Of a stretch of DNA of 64,000 nt, positions 27,501 to 39,500 are shown piece after piece. The notes beneath the pieces are model-generated. The model saw only the letters and a program-made list of their open reading frames with translations. It was not told the origin of the DNA and ran no database searches. The stretch is taken from positions 23,078,460-23,142,459 of the forward strand of contig OZ022500.1 in NCBI GenBank assembly GCA_963989385.1, in the 5' to 3' direction. The position numbers and the translations under genes are program-made. How positions within the stretch are numbered: position 1 is the stretch's first letter; every line of letters starts with the position of its first letter. Source of the DNA: Ctena decussata. Taxonomy: Eukaryota; Mollusca; Bivalvia; Lucinida; Lucinidae.

Positions 27501-30500
27501 TAATAAATGCCACGGGGGCATTGCATTTTGGGAAAGGGGATATTTAGAGTCTAAAGTGTAGCAAAATCAGTTACTGCCAAAATACCTATGATAAGCAATA
27601 TACAGGCGATGGGTATACTTTCAAAGGAAGCAACTCTACTACTTTTGCCTCCCTTTTCTGTAAGGGTCAAATCTTAAAGGACAGGATTTGCTCTTCTGTT
27701 CTTTAAGAGTAGACCCCATGTCAAAGAGCTACATCATCTGATGAAGCAAACAGAAATTTAAACAAGGTAATATGACATTATTTTCAAAAAAGAGGCATGG
27801 GGTGTTTATTACAGCAGGGGCATTTATATGGATTAATATGGTATTCCTTATATATTTGATCAAGTTGATTGTGACAGAGATGTACAAAAAATTTTTCAAG
27901 CAGAATGAAAAACAATGCAAACCTCTAACAGACTGCTATTTGATAGCTTAAGATGATTGGCATTGCCATTGCCTTGTAAAGAAAAGATTATTATAACCTA
28001 GTAAAAACTCATCTTTGCTAGCCAAGGTACTAAGTCTACTTTGTTCCTTACATACCCTTGAACGGCAGCCTATTCATAAATCAAATTTCCCACTGAGCCA
28101 TTTTATTGGATGCAAGCAATTTCCATTGCATCCAGTCAGATTATCCATATCAAAACATTTTCAGCAGAACAGGAGCTCTTGTCAATAGAAAAATGTTGTG
28201 TTTACTGTGAATGATCACCAAAAAGGAGTAAACTGTCAAGACTTAACCAATTCATAAGTGTTTTTGAATAGTATGAGAAAAAATTGTGGGACAACTCTTT
28301 TGCAAGGGATCTTCAGATTTGTCTAAAAATAACATACACCAAGGGGAGCAACTTGCTGCAGCCATAAAGCGGCACTGTGGGAAATCCAATTTGCAAATAG
28401 GGTTTCGACCAAGGGTACGTAAAGAATAAAAAGGACTTAGAAACCCTTGGCTTGCGAAGATGGTATGAACTAGACCTTCACTCAGATTGTCCTCAGAGGG
28501 AAGAGAAGTATAGGCTGGACTCGGTCTACATTGTTGCATACTGAACCAATATTTTGACCTCAATCATGACAATGCATCATTTCATAACTTTAGTTTATTG
28601 AGGTATCTTCATTATTTCATGCAAGTCAGGGAATATGCTACCCATTGCCCCCATTAAGAACTCAGACCATGCCATTATGGCATGGTCTGAGTCTTTGATG
28701 GGGAAACGGGCATTTGCCATCTTAATATTGTCATTGGTCACAGTTTCAATAGATTGGACTCACTATAGAGTGTAATTCTCTGAAACAAAACTAAGATAGC
28801 ATTGCTTGCTTCGTCAGTGCAAGAGCATTAGTGCATGTTTTCCTCCGACATGTCTTCATTTTCTGCCTGTCATCTCTGATGTCATTATATTAGGAAAAGT
28901 ATCTCATTACAAGAAACAAGAAGTGATCTATTTCTATGACATTCACGTGATACTGTTGATTTCTGTGACCAGCTTTTGTCTTCTATATTAGGTGCATATC
29001 CTGTTCATTTTCGTGGTATGTTAGAGCTCCAAAGAAAGATCTTTTAGGTGAAAATTGGACTTTTCTTCATATTTTACATTCTAAAGCGCTAACTAGTATA
29101 GCGCCATGTCCTGTGATATACCATTGGAAATCCAACATCATTTCAAAACATTACTTCTCGTTGGCAGACTCTGGTTTTACTTCGCTAAAAGTGCTAGCTT
29201 TGGATGCAAAGTAGTGTAGTATGAAAGGTAAAAATGTTAAAAAGTGCATTTAGAATGGGCATAATAGTATCCAAAGTTGCCATTTGGGGAGGTAATTGTC
29301 AATTTTATCAGCACAAATTGCATTTTAAGTCATATCTGATGCGTTGCCTTAAAAACATAAAACATACAGCCATAAAACCAATGATTTCCCTTTCCATATA
29401 ACAATTTTTAGTTTAGTTATCCCCTCTGACAATATAAACAATATTTTCAGAAACGCAGTCTCATTAAAAGTACCTTGGAAATGCAATTCGCTCATTAGAA
29501 TTGTATTTCCAAAGCATTTCTTCTGAAAGCAGATGCATTCCCAAGGCCATTCTAACCCATTGCATTCTGGGTGTTTTTTGTCATCTGCTGAAATTGTCAT
29601 CTGCATCAAAAATCAAGATTGGCCTAACTTACTCTTTTAGAAATGATGTCTAGGCAGCGAACAGTTTGGATCTGGATCCAAACAATAATGTGGGGCCTGC
29701 TCTGAGATCCAAACTATTTGCCCAGATTATCCGGAATGGAATGAGCTAATAAGATTCCAAAGTGTATGTTTTATATGAATAAATAAGAAAGAAAGCTTAC
29801 TGTATTAATTCTAGCAAATGCCCCTGCTCAAAAAAACATCCCCTGCCTCTTATTTGAGATGTTTAAAATTTGCCTAAAGTGTTTGGGCAAACCGCCATGT
29901 CGTCTATCAACCGCACAAAGGAGTATAAAAAGGAACATGAATTCTTATTTGCTTCTCTGGAGGACATAGCTCTTTCAAATGGGTAGTCCTCTTTAAAGAT
30001 AGAATTTGCTCTTTTTGGGGTGTTTGAGATATTAACGTTTGAAGTTTTAATGAAACGTTAACTAACAACGTCAGTTTTGATCAACCATGCCCTGATAGTC
30101 ACATTGTTTTGTATACTTTCAGTGCCAGGACCAAAGTCAAACTGTTTCAACCATAATCTCAAGTGTCTGGTGTGTGGGGACAAATCAAGTGGTATCCACT
30201 ATGGTGTTCTAGCTTGTGAAGGATGCAAGGTATGGCAAACATACTGTCAACTCACGTTATCTTGAACACTGATACCTCAAAGTACCTCTTGTATCAGAGA
30301 ATATAGTTTGGACAAAGTCCCTATTTTTGTTTACATTTCAATTCTTCTTATCTCAAACAAATGATATCTCTTAAGTAAATTTTCTGGGACCAGAAAATTT
30401 ACTTTGAGATATCAGTAGTTTGGGATGAACTTCGACTTTGAGATATCGAGAGTTGACTGTACATGGGCAAGCCATGTCAGTACAGAATATGTAAGGAGTT

Positions 30501-33500
30501 AAAAACAGATTTAAAATGATCAATTAAAAAAGTCGAAGCCTCTTATCAAAAATCTTCACCAGGAGGTTGGGGTAAGTTATGGATTTGGTAGGACAGGACA
30601 AAACAAATTTGACAAAATTGTGTATTCCAGGTGGAAGTCATATGAGTATACTGGTTTATTCAAACTGTTTTCAGTCATATTTCAAAACAGTTATTGCTGT
30701 TACACAAATGGGGTATCTGAATATCCTGTACAATCTTATTATATATATAGGAGCCCTGGTAGCTCAGTGGGTTAAGCGCTGGCGTACTGATCTAGTTGGC
30801 CAGGTTCGAGCCTCACTTGAGGCGAGAATCTTTCCTACCATAATCGGGGTTTCTTTGCACACAGCCTTTCATGATCACTGTCCCATCATCCTGATATAAC
30901 TGAAATACTGTTGAAAAGGACGTAAAATCGCAAGTCATCCATCCATCTCTCTTATTATACTGCTATTCTGTATACTATAATTATTTGGTTATAAGATGGA
31001 TTTTTTCACCTCCAATACAACCGTAAAATCAATATCTGTCTTATAAGGCAGATCTAGAGTTTTGGAGATTGTTATGGTGGGGAATAGCCCACAATATAGC
31101 AGAGTTACATAATACTGATGTGGATATTTGGAGTTATTCTGAAAGGGGAAACCCCATCTTATAGCCAAATAAAGATGGTGACACTATTTTGGCTATAACA
31201 CTATCATATCATTGCTCTCACTGAGTTGTTGTTGTTGTTGATTTGTTGTTCTACATCCACTGTAAACAGCTATGGTCATGTCGGGACAATAAGTTACCCT
31301 AACCACACTATTTGTGGGCAGGCTTAGACCTCCTAAGCGGTTGACCAGTACTAAGTGCATATACTTTCACCAGTAACTGACAACTGCCCTTCTTAAATCA
31401 GCAGAAGGAGAAACCAAAGTACATGCCGGACTGGCTGTCAAACCCAGGACCTCCGGCTCATGAGTCAGATGCCCTACTGACTGGGCTACACTCCCGGCTG
31501 GCTCCCATTGAGGCTTAACTACAAAGTAATAAGGCATCTTGATTTTGCTAGTTACAGGCAAAACAATCAGCTGTTTATGGAATAGTCCCTTTATTTATTG
31601 CAGTATATTTGGGGCCCATATAAAGGCATAGCATTTTAGTTACTAGCCATATAATGAGACTAAATTGCACTTTAGCAATATGTGTACGAGGCAGATGAGC
31701 ATGCAATGCTCGTTTGCAAAATATTAATTGTAGATACTGGCAGCAAAGTTGTCCTCAGCCACATGAATATTGAGCTTAAGCTATGTTTCTGTATGAGCCA
31801 TGACACGACAAAATGTGAGCCCAGCAAAGACTCTGATCAGCCTGGGCATCTGCCCAGTCTGGACAGAGTCTTTTCTGTCCTCATGGAGCTAGCTTGGACC
31901 CATAGCTACCCTTACAGAACGTAAAAAAGACTGATCAGACTGGGCGGATGCTCAGGCTGATCTGAGTCTTTGCTGGGTGCACATGCCACTTTGATAGTTT
32001 TGTCATTTTGCGGCTCAATTATGAATGGGTTCAGACAAGTGGGACATAGCATAGCATTTTGCAGAAATCTTGTGTTGATCCTTTCTTTGCAATTTCAGGG
32101 ATTCTTTCGACGTGCATTACAAGATGTTGGTGATCCAGCCAGAAAGAAATGTTTCTACAGCAAAAATTGTGACATAACGGTGCTAACTAGAAATAGATGT
32201 CAATATTGTCGTCTCCAGAAATGTCTTGCCCTTGGCATGTCTAGATCAGGTAATTTTATTATTTACCATTATCTCTCTAAATATTGGGATTGCTTAATCA
32301 GTTTCTGAAATTATCTAAAAAATTTAACAACTTAAGTTTACTTTTGAGGGTGTATCAAGAAAAAAAGGAGGTGCAATGGTAAATTGTGCAGACCTGATCA
32401 GACTGCTTATTTAGGAGCAGTTTGATCGGATCTACACAGTTTTCTTTGGCACTTCTGTCTAAATTTGTAGGATTGTCGACCAGACAGATTCAGTCAGAAA
32501 GTTTTGCAGAGTAGATTCTGATTAGATTACTCATAAAGGGCCATCTTGTCTGAATCTAAAGTACATGTACATGTACTTGCACTTTATTTATAAATTGGTT
32601 GTTCCAACATATTCCCCTTTTAGCTCACCTGAGCAGAAGGTTCACAGGTGAGCATTTAGTATAGCCATGGTCCGTCAGCCGTCCAACCATGTTCTGTCCA
32701 TCATCCACCGTTTTCAAAGATCTTCTTCTCTAAAAGCACTCTGCCTATCAAATCCAAATTTCACATGGAGCTTCAGTGGAATAGGAGAACAAAAGTTTGT
32801 TGGTATACCTTGGGTCACATGACCAAGATAGCCGCCATGCTCATATAATGGTTAAACCCATCAGAAGTTTTCTTCTCCAGAACCAAAAGGCCATTGACCT
32901 TGAAACTTTGTATGTAGCATTGGAGACTCAGGCCCATTGTTGTTTGTTCAAATGATGATCATAGGTTGTTTGTTCAAATGATGATCATAGGTTGACCTTG
33001 ACCTAATTTATGGCAAGGTCAACATTGGCACATTCTGCCCTTAAACATTGAATTTCTCAGAAACTATATTTATTCTAAGGTATAATATTGGTATACAGTA
33101 GAACTTCAATGGCTCGAACTCTGATGGCTCGTTCATCCTGCCTGGCTAGAACTCCTTTCTTGGTCCCTAGAGGTCACTTTATATGGAAACTAACCCTGGA
33201 TGGCTAGAACTACCCTTGACTGGAACTAATTTTCATGGTCCAAAGCCTGTTTGAGCCAGTGAAGTTATACTGTATATGGTTTACTAAATGACCAGATGAA
33301 GATATTACGTTGCTAAAGGTCAAGGTCATTCTTTGACCTTTGTCAAGGTCATTGAGATTTTGTTGCTCGTCAACATTTTCAAACACCTTCTTTAAAGCCA
33401 CTAGGCTGATCGAAGTCATATTTCATATAGAGTCTTCCTTGGTCAGGCGAACGAAAGTTTGTTCAGACGGACTTGGTCACATGACCAAGATAGCCGTCTT

Positions 33501-36500
33501 GCCCATATATGATAAAACCCCTTTAAAATCTTCTCCAGAACCGAAAGGGTCTATGGGCTTAATGCATAGCAAAGGGTCTAAGCTTGCTCCATGCAGAATA
33601 ATGATCTGACTCTTTGCTGGGTGCACATGCCACTTTGTTGGTGTTGTCGTGTCACAGCTTAAATGATAGACTTGACCAAATTCAGAGGTAGAAAACTCAG
33701 TTTTCATTAATGTCTTAGCTGTGACTTGTTGAGGCAAGTGGTGTTCTCGTTGTTGGAGTAAAACTTTTGTTGCATTTTGTAACATAATGAAGACCGGCAT
33801 GACAATGCATTCTACATAATTCTTGTTTAGGGGAGAAAGGTTAATAGTGGGAAAACCAAGGACATTATATAACTTAAGGAAACTGATAAACCCTTTGTCT
33901 TGATATTGTTTTGCTGACAAACAATATATTCTTATAATTTTCTCACGCTAATTTACTGAAACTAATTTAGATTCTCATGTGAAACAAGCTTGGATAATGC
34001 CTAGCCCAGGGTTGCAACAGTCAGGAAAAACATCTGGAAAATAAATTTTTCCAGGTCAGGGAAAAGTCAAGGAATTTTATGGTGGGTCGGGGAAATTTGG
34101 AAAGGACTTTAAAAGTCAGGGAATTTGAAAAATCAGGGCTATGGCAGTCCTCATTTCTAGATAGTTCAGGCACATCTACCTCCTCATTGGGGGCTACACT
34201 TAAAGGAAAGTATTTGACCCCTTGGGGAACAAATTCTTTCTTTTAAGAGTAACCCCCAGTTTTCAAGTGATACAATTAGCACCATTAAAGGAGAGAGTAT
34301 AATCAAGTTTTGAATCCGTAAAAAGGTATGAAAATCGGAAATATATCGGAAAATATATTTGAAAAAAATCAGGGAAAAGTCTGAGAATTTTGAGGTGGAG
34401 GATAAGTGGCAACCCTGCTAGTCTGATCAAGGCTTTTTCTATTTCTTGCTTTTATTACAAGAAAAGAAACTTTATGAACCAGATGCAAATAGAAACAAGA
34501 CCTGTCAGCGGGACAGGATAGCTCGCCTGACAGCATCATGCCCATCACCTAAAAACTTTAACGTAAAACTTCAACATTTTGCTAATGCCAACGCTAACGC
34601 CAACGCTGACGCCGGGGGTAGTACAATAGCTCTTCCAGAACTTCGTTCAGCGAGCTAAAAAGACCAGCCTGCTCACTGTCTGTTTAGAATTTTCCTTGTT
34701 CATATAAACAGCATTTGGGTCACAAAGAATCTGTCATGTGTCATTGATTGTACTTGCTGTAAGGCCTCTTTATTTGCATGGCTCAGCCTTAAGGGCGATT
34801 TGGGTGAAATAGTCTCCGTAAGCTGGCTGACTTCTCCCTATTTTGAGCTGAGAGAGAAGTGAAAATGTATGAAATTTATAGGAAAATCCAACTTCTTCAT
34901 AAAGTCCTGAAAATGTCACAAAATGTCTCCATGTCTGAAAGCTGAAGGCTGTCCCCTGATTTGTATGTAATTAAACAGCAAAGGTCCTTTCAGATTTTAT
35001 GGATATGGCATATGTATAGTCAAGGGCCAAAAGTAATTCCACAAAATGAATTTTCCCATAGACTTCAGTGTATTTTCATGTTTGCAGGAAATTATATTTT
35101 GGCACTTCAGTTAAACTGATTACAAAATTTTTGGTACTGGTAGAAAGCTGAAAGAATATAGCGTGCAATATATTTGTTTCATTTTGGTAGTTTACCCTTT
35201 TCTCAAACAGCATGACTTTAACTGTAATGTTTGAATTACTGGTCCAATTTTTTGTTACGTCGCCATTAACGTCAATGGAAACTTGGTAATTTCAAAATTT
35301 ACACGAAGTTTGACAAGCTGTTTCTTCATGCTGAGGGGTCAGAATTAAGTTCTGTAAACAATGTTTATTGCATAATTCATTTAGCTTTTCAACCATAGTA
35401 ATTATTTTATGCTTGGCATAGGATAACTGCCAAAATTAATTTTCTTGTAAACATGCAAATGCACTAAAGTCTATGGGAAAATAGTTTTTGTGGAGATACT
35501 TTTGGCCCTTGACTGTAGATTGGTGTTATCTCTTACAAGCCACCAATACATTCTAGCACCAGTATATGGGTGATCAGACAAGATCAAAACTCATGGGTGT
35601 TTTCTAACCATCACAATCAGTAGTTTTGAGGACAGTTTTTGGGCAATTATCTTAGATATATCCAAAGATTATGAATTTATGATTCTTATTATGCTCAGCA
35701 CATGTCCATGATGACTGTGCCTGAGAAATGTCATGTTGAAGGTTATTATAAACACACATTAACACAGGTCATACTGTCTTATTTTAAGCTGACTTTTATG
35801 TTTTACTTTTTTCAGCTGCCAAGCTTGGTCGGAGGTCGAGAAAGATGCGGGATTTAATACGCAGTATAGAAGACAAACAAACGGAGCAGGCTCTTCATGG
35901 TCTACTTAGTCTCAACACAGATACAGATCCTGCCCGTCAGTTGATGGAAGGCCTAGAAACAAACTGCATGAGTCGACAAGACATTAATCAGCTCTCTGTG
36001 AATGCTCTTCAGATGTTGTTGAAACAGAGAGCAGAATGTGGGCCAAATTATCCCCGCCAGAAACATAATCTCCCGTCAACCCCACCAAGACGTGACAGTC
36101 CCAAGGTGGATATACCACCGCCTACATTATGTAATGATAATGAACAACCCTTGGATCTTTCAGACGAATCAAATTTGTCGGCAAATCATGAACTTCCTGT
36201 GCAGTCACAGCATCTGAGATTACCACTAAACTTAACAAATGCATCAAGAGCCCAGATCATGAACTCCATTTTGAATATGCAAGCCCAGCTGCCATTCCAT
36301 GTACCAGTCCCCCACCCACCGATAACTGTCAAATCAGAAGCTGTTGCTCCAGATGAACGACCATACATGACTGTTTTTGACCCAACTCTTGTGGCTCGGG
36401 GAAGTCCATTATATCTCCAGTCAAATCTTGCTGCCCAGCAATATGCTGTCGACCAAATGAACATGGCAAGAAGAGCCGTTGAGGAACAAATCCATGATCA

Positions 36501-39500
36501 AGAATTGGAGAGGCGTGAAACAAGTGAATCACCTAAATCATCCGTCATTGTGCAAAATACTAGTCTAGATCTGAGAAAGGTTATTAAAGAAGAGGAGAGT
36601 AAGCATAGTCGAAGTCCAATCAAAAAACGTCCATATGTGCCATCTGTCAATTCCGAAACCGATGTTGATGGCGAGAATATTCCATACAAGCATTCTCGTC
36701 TTAGCACCGATAGTAATTCATCCACTGGCACATATACACCAGAAGCAAGGATGACCCCAAGCTCTACAGCTCATGCTGTTTACCCCATTAGCCTTGCCAG
36801 CAGTTCCAGTGGTGAGCTCATGTCTCAATACACCCCACATCAGTCGGTAAGAATTTCTAGTCCACCGCAAACTCACGCGGAACAGTTAATGTCTGATTAC
36901 AGAACAGCAGAGATTCTGCGGGAGAAACAGAGGGAGCTGTCTAGTCTGTCTCACCGAGATCACCTGCCACAGAGAGACATATCACAGCCAGATCACCACA
37001 CAGCAGTAGTAGCCCCAATTGTGAAAAACCGATATGTGACACAACCAAGTCGAGAAGACGAAGTTCGACTTACCGTCCCACTATTAATCTATAAAATCCA
37101 TGAATCATTCTATAGCACTTTTACATTTCTGAAGACTCGACACGAGGAGATGCAACTTAAACTGAGAAATTACCAAGGAACGGAGTCTATGGATGGCATG
37201 ATTAACCGGCTGATAGCAGAACATATTATGGACGAATCATGTCAGGTAAGATAATGCTGTAAATCATGATAAATTTGCATGTTGAAACTTCTTAAATTTG
37301 CATAGCAAGATGAATTGAGGGTTGCTGAATTTGTAACCTATCTGTATTAATGATAGATTTGAACAGTTTACACAAAAAATGTAAATATTTGCAAGACATA
37401 CTGAAAAAAGCTTTCAAAGTGTGGAAATGAATTTTCTTAGAGTATTTATGCTGACATTTATTTCCTTGGTGTTTGCTTTTCCTGGAACACTCTATGACAT
37501 ACTCCTCTTTTTTGGTATTCACCTCTCATTTACATGTATTTGCATTGCTTGTAAGTTGAAAAACTCAAAGATTAAGACCAAAATGAGCACAAAGATTCTG
37601 TTTTAAAATTAGATGTAGAGGAATGGTGGAGATTAAGTGTCTGGCAGTTAAAAATCAGATTATGTGATTTGGTAGTGTTGCTATACAAAATTCATTTTGG
37701 TGTCAGAAAATTGCGAGAAACTTAATTCCACCATATTAACACTTCCTGGCTTGTTCATTAATGATACCATATAGAGTCCTCAAAATGTTCATAGTACCGA
37801 ATATTTGCATTCAGTGAATTGGCATTAATATGATTAACAAGAATTTATGCAAATGATCACTCAGAAAATCATCAAAATTTCAGGTATTAATGCCTGAACT
37901 TACCATACCTGACAGTGTGCAGAGCCCTAGATAAGAGGGAGTATCTGGTGATAATTAGGGATAATTTTTGTTAATTCTGCATAAAACCATATGTTATGAC
38001 CTTCATCTGAACTGTCTCGTTGAGACGGTTCATATGAGGGGTCACAACATATGGTTCAGATGAGAAATAAAGAAAATTATCCCTCAGTTATCATCAAATA
38101 CCCCTCTTATCTAGAGCTCTGGTGTGAAATCTTGAATTTTTTTCCTCTGCTAACATCAGTCACCATATATGATCCTGTATATTTACCGGTATATACATTC
38201 CAGGGTCCTGATGGTCGTCCACTGCGTACAGGTGAGATTTGTTGGAATGCTTTCCAGAAACTGCTGAACAAAAGTATTCAAGATGTGATCAATTTTGCCA
38301 AGAAAATTCCTGGCTTTACTAACCTGGACCAAGAAGATCAAATAAGCTTGATAAAAGGTGGTTGCTTTGAGGTAAGTAGTGAATGTATTAAAACTGATAT
38401 GCAGAGCTCCAGATTAAGTGGGATTCTGAGGATAATTCTGCAGAGCCCTAGATAAGAGGGGTATTTGATGATCATTGAGGGATAATTTTCTTTATTTCTC
38501 ATTGAAACCATATGTTGTGACCCCTCATCTGAACCGTCTCGTCGAGACGGTTCCGATGGGGGGTCACAACATGTTTTTATCCAGAATTAACAAAAATTAT
38601 CCTTAATTATCACCAAATACTCCCTCTTATCTAGGGCTCTGATTCTGAGCCAATTTTTCTTAATTTTCATCAAAAATATATGTTGTGACCCTTCATTAGA
38701 ATTGTCTCAGTGAGATGTTCTGATGAAGGGTCATAAGATATGTTTTATTCAGAAATAGAGAAAATTATCCCCAAATTATCCCTTTTTCCCCATTTTATCT
38801 GGAGCACATATTATGATATAGTAGTGAGAGACCTCCTCCAGTGAATGGCCTTCTAGAAAGCTTTTCTAATGTGCTATTAAAGTTTCATGCTTAAGTTATG
38901 CACTAAAGTTTTCTGAGCTCATATTTTCCAAATTTATTATACCTTTTGTTTACATTGACATGGTTTTAGATATCGGTCTAAAGTTAATACCACTTCCAGC
39001 ACTGGGGATGACTTATAGGTCAGGGTCATGGAGTAAGTATTTTACTTACGTTTGTCAGAGTGCTGCCTTATTATAGCTGTCTTTTTTGGTTAAAGCTTTT
39101 ATATGAGCCACAAGGGCAAAGATGAACTATCCTATCACATCTTTTTAACATCTAATTTTTGCTAAAACAAAGCATTTCAACCCCTTGTTTGCTTGTATGT
39201 AGCCATCACCGAAGTTATACTACCTCATAAACTTGGATACAAGATACACTGAAGATCAAAGTATAAAATAAAATACCTAAATCGAACTATCTTGATTCTG
39301 ATTTGTTTAAACTTAAGCCAAAACAAAAAGAAAACTGACAACATTGACATGGCAAAACAGGACTAACAGGACTTTCTTTTAATGTATAAACTACATCCTG
39401 GTAACAAAAAAGTTACATTCCTAAACATTATGGATGCTCTTTATGTGTGTGAGACGACAATCCTTCTAAGGACATACGAGGGGCGTTCGAAAAGTAATGC

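Larger units (their letters stand above)
2592..30122 (+). other. Intron 1 (27.5 kb), between the A/B exon and the first zinc finger
   Basis: Starts GTAAGT and ends TTTCAG. No alternative exon or nested gene was recognised; the ORFs inside are short and lack family motifs. Most of the recognisable content is mobile elements, listed separately. Stretches where nothing specific was seen include about 6530-7200, 12300-12720, 22215-22650, 25215-25540 and 28000-28640. Confidence 0.8.
30230..32098 (+). other. Intron 2 (1.9 kb) splitting the DNA-binding domain
   Basis: GT-AG intron between the two zinc fingers. It contains a tRNA-headed SINE on the + strand (30750-30949), a different SINE on the - strand (31228-31508) and a family-A MITE (31795-32016). 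The first 500 bp show only a local inverted repeat around 30340-30450. Confidence 0.85.
32250..35815 (+). other. Intron 3 (3.6 kb)
   Basis: GT-AG intron between the DNA-binding domain and the hinge exon. It holds a detection hairpin (32384-32440), an element starting with the AGCTCACCTGAG hairpin (32617 to about 33545), a family-A half copy (33558-33660), a family-F fragment (about 34190-34260), a degenerate Asn-Ala-type short repeat (about 34440-34660), a family-G MITE (34780-34958) and a TA-flanked MITE (35017-35515). Confidence 0.85.

Noticed and set aside
30750..30830. Functional tRNA gene
   Set aside because: A and B boxes are present but the cloverleaf is not maintained and the sequence continues into a dispersed SINE body.
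33477..33920. 147-codon - strand ORF in intron 3
   Set aside because: Overlaps the end of a repeat element and a family-A fragment; no recognisable domain.
34446..34658. ORF with [10 protein letters not shown] repeat
   Set aside because: Comes from a degenerate gctaacgccaac repeat; no domain. Treated as repeat-derived.
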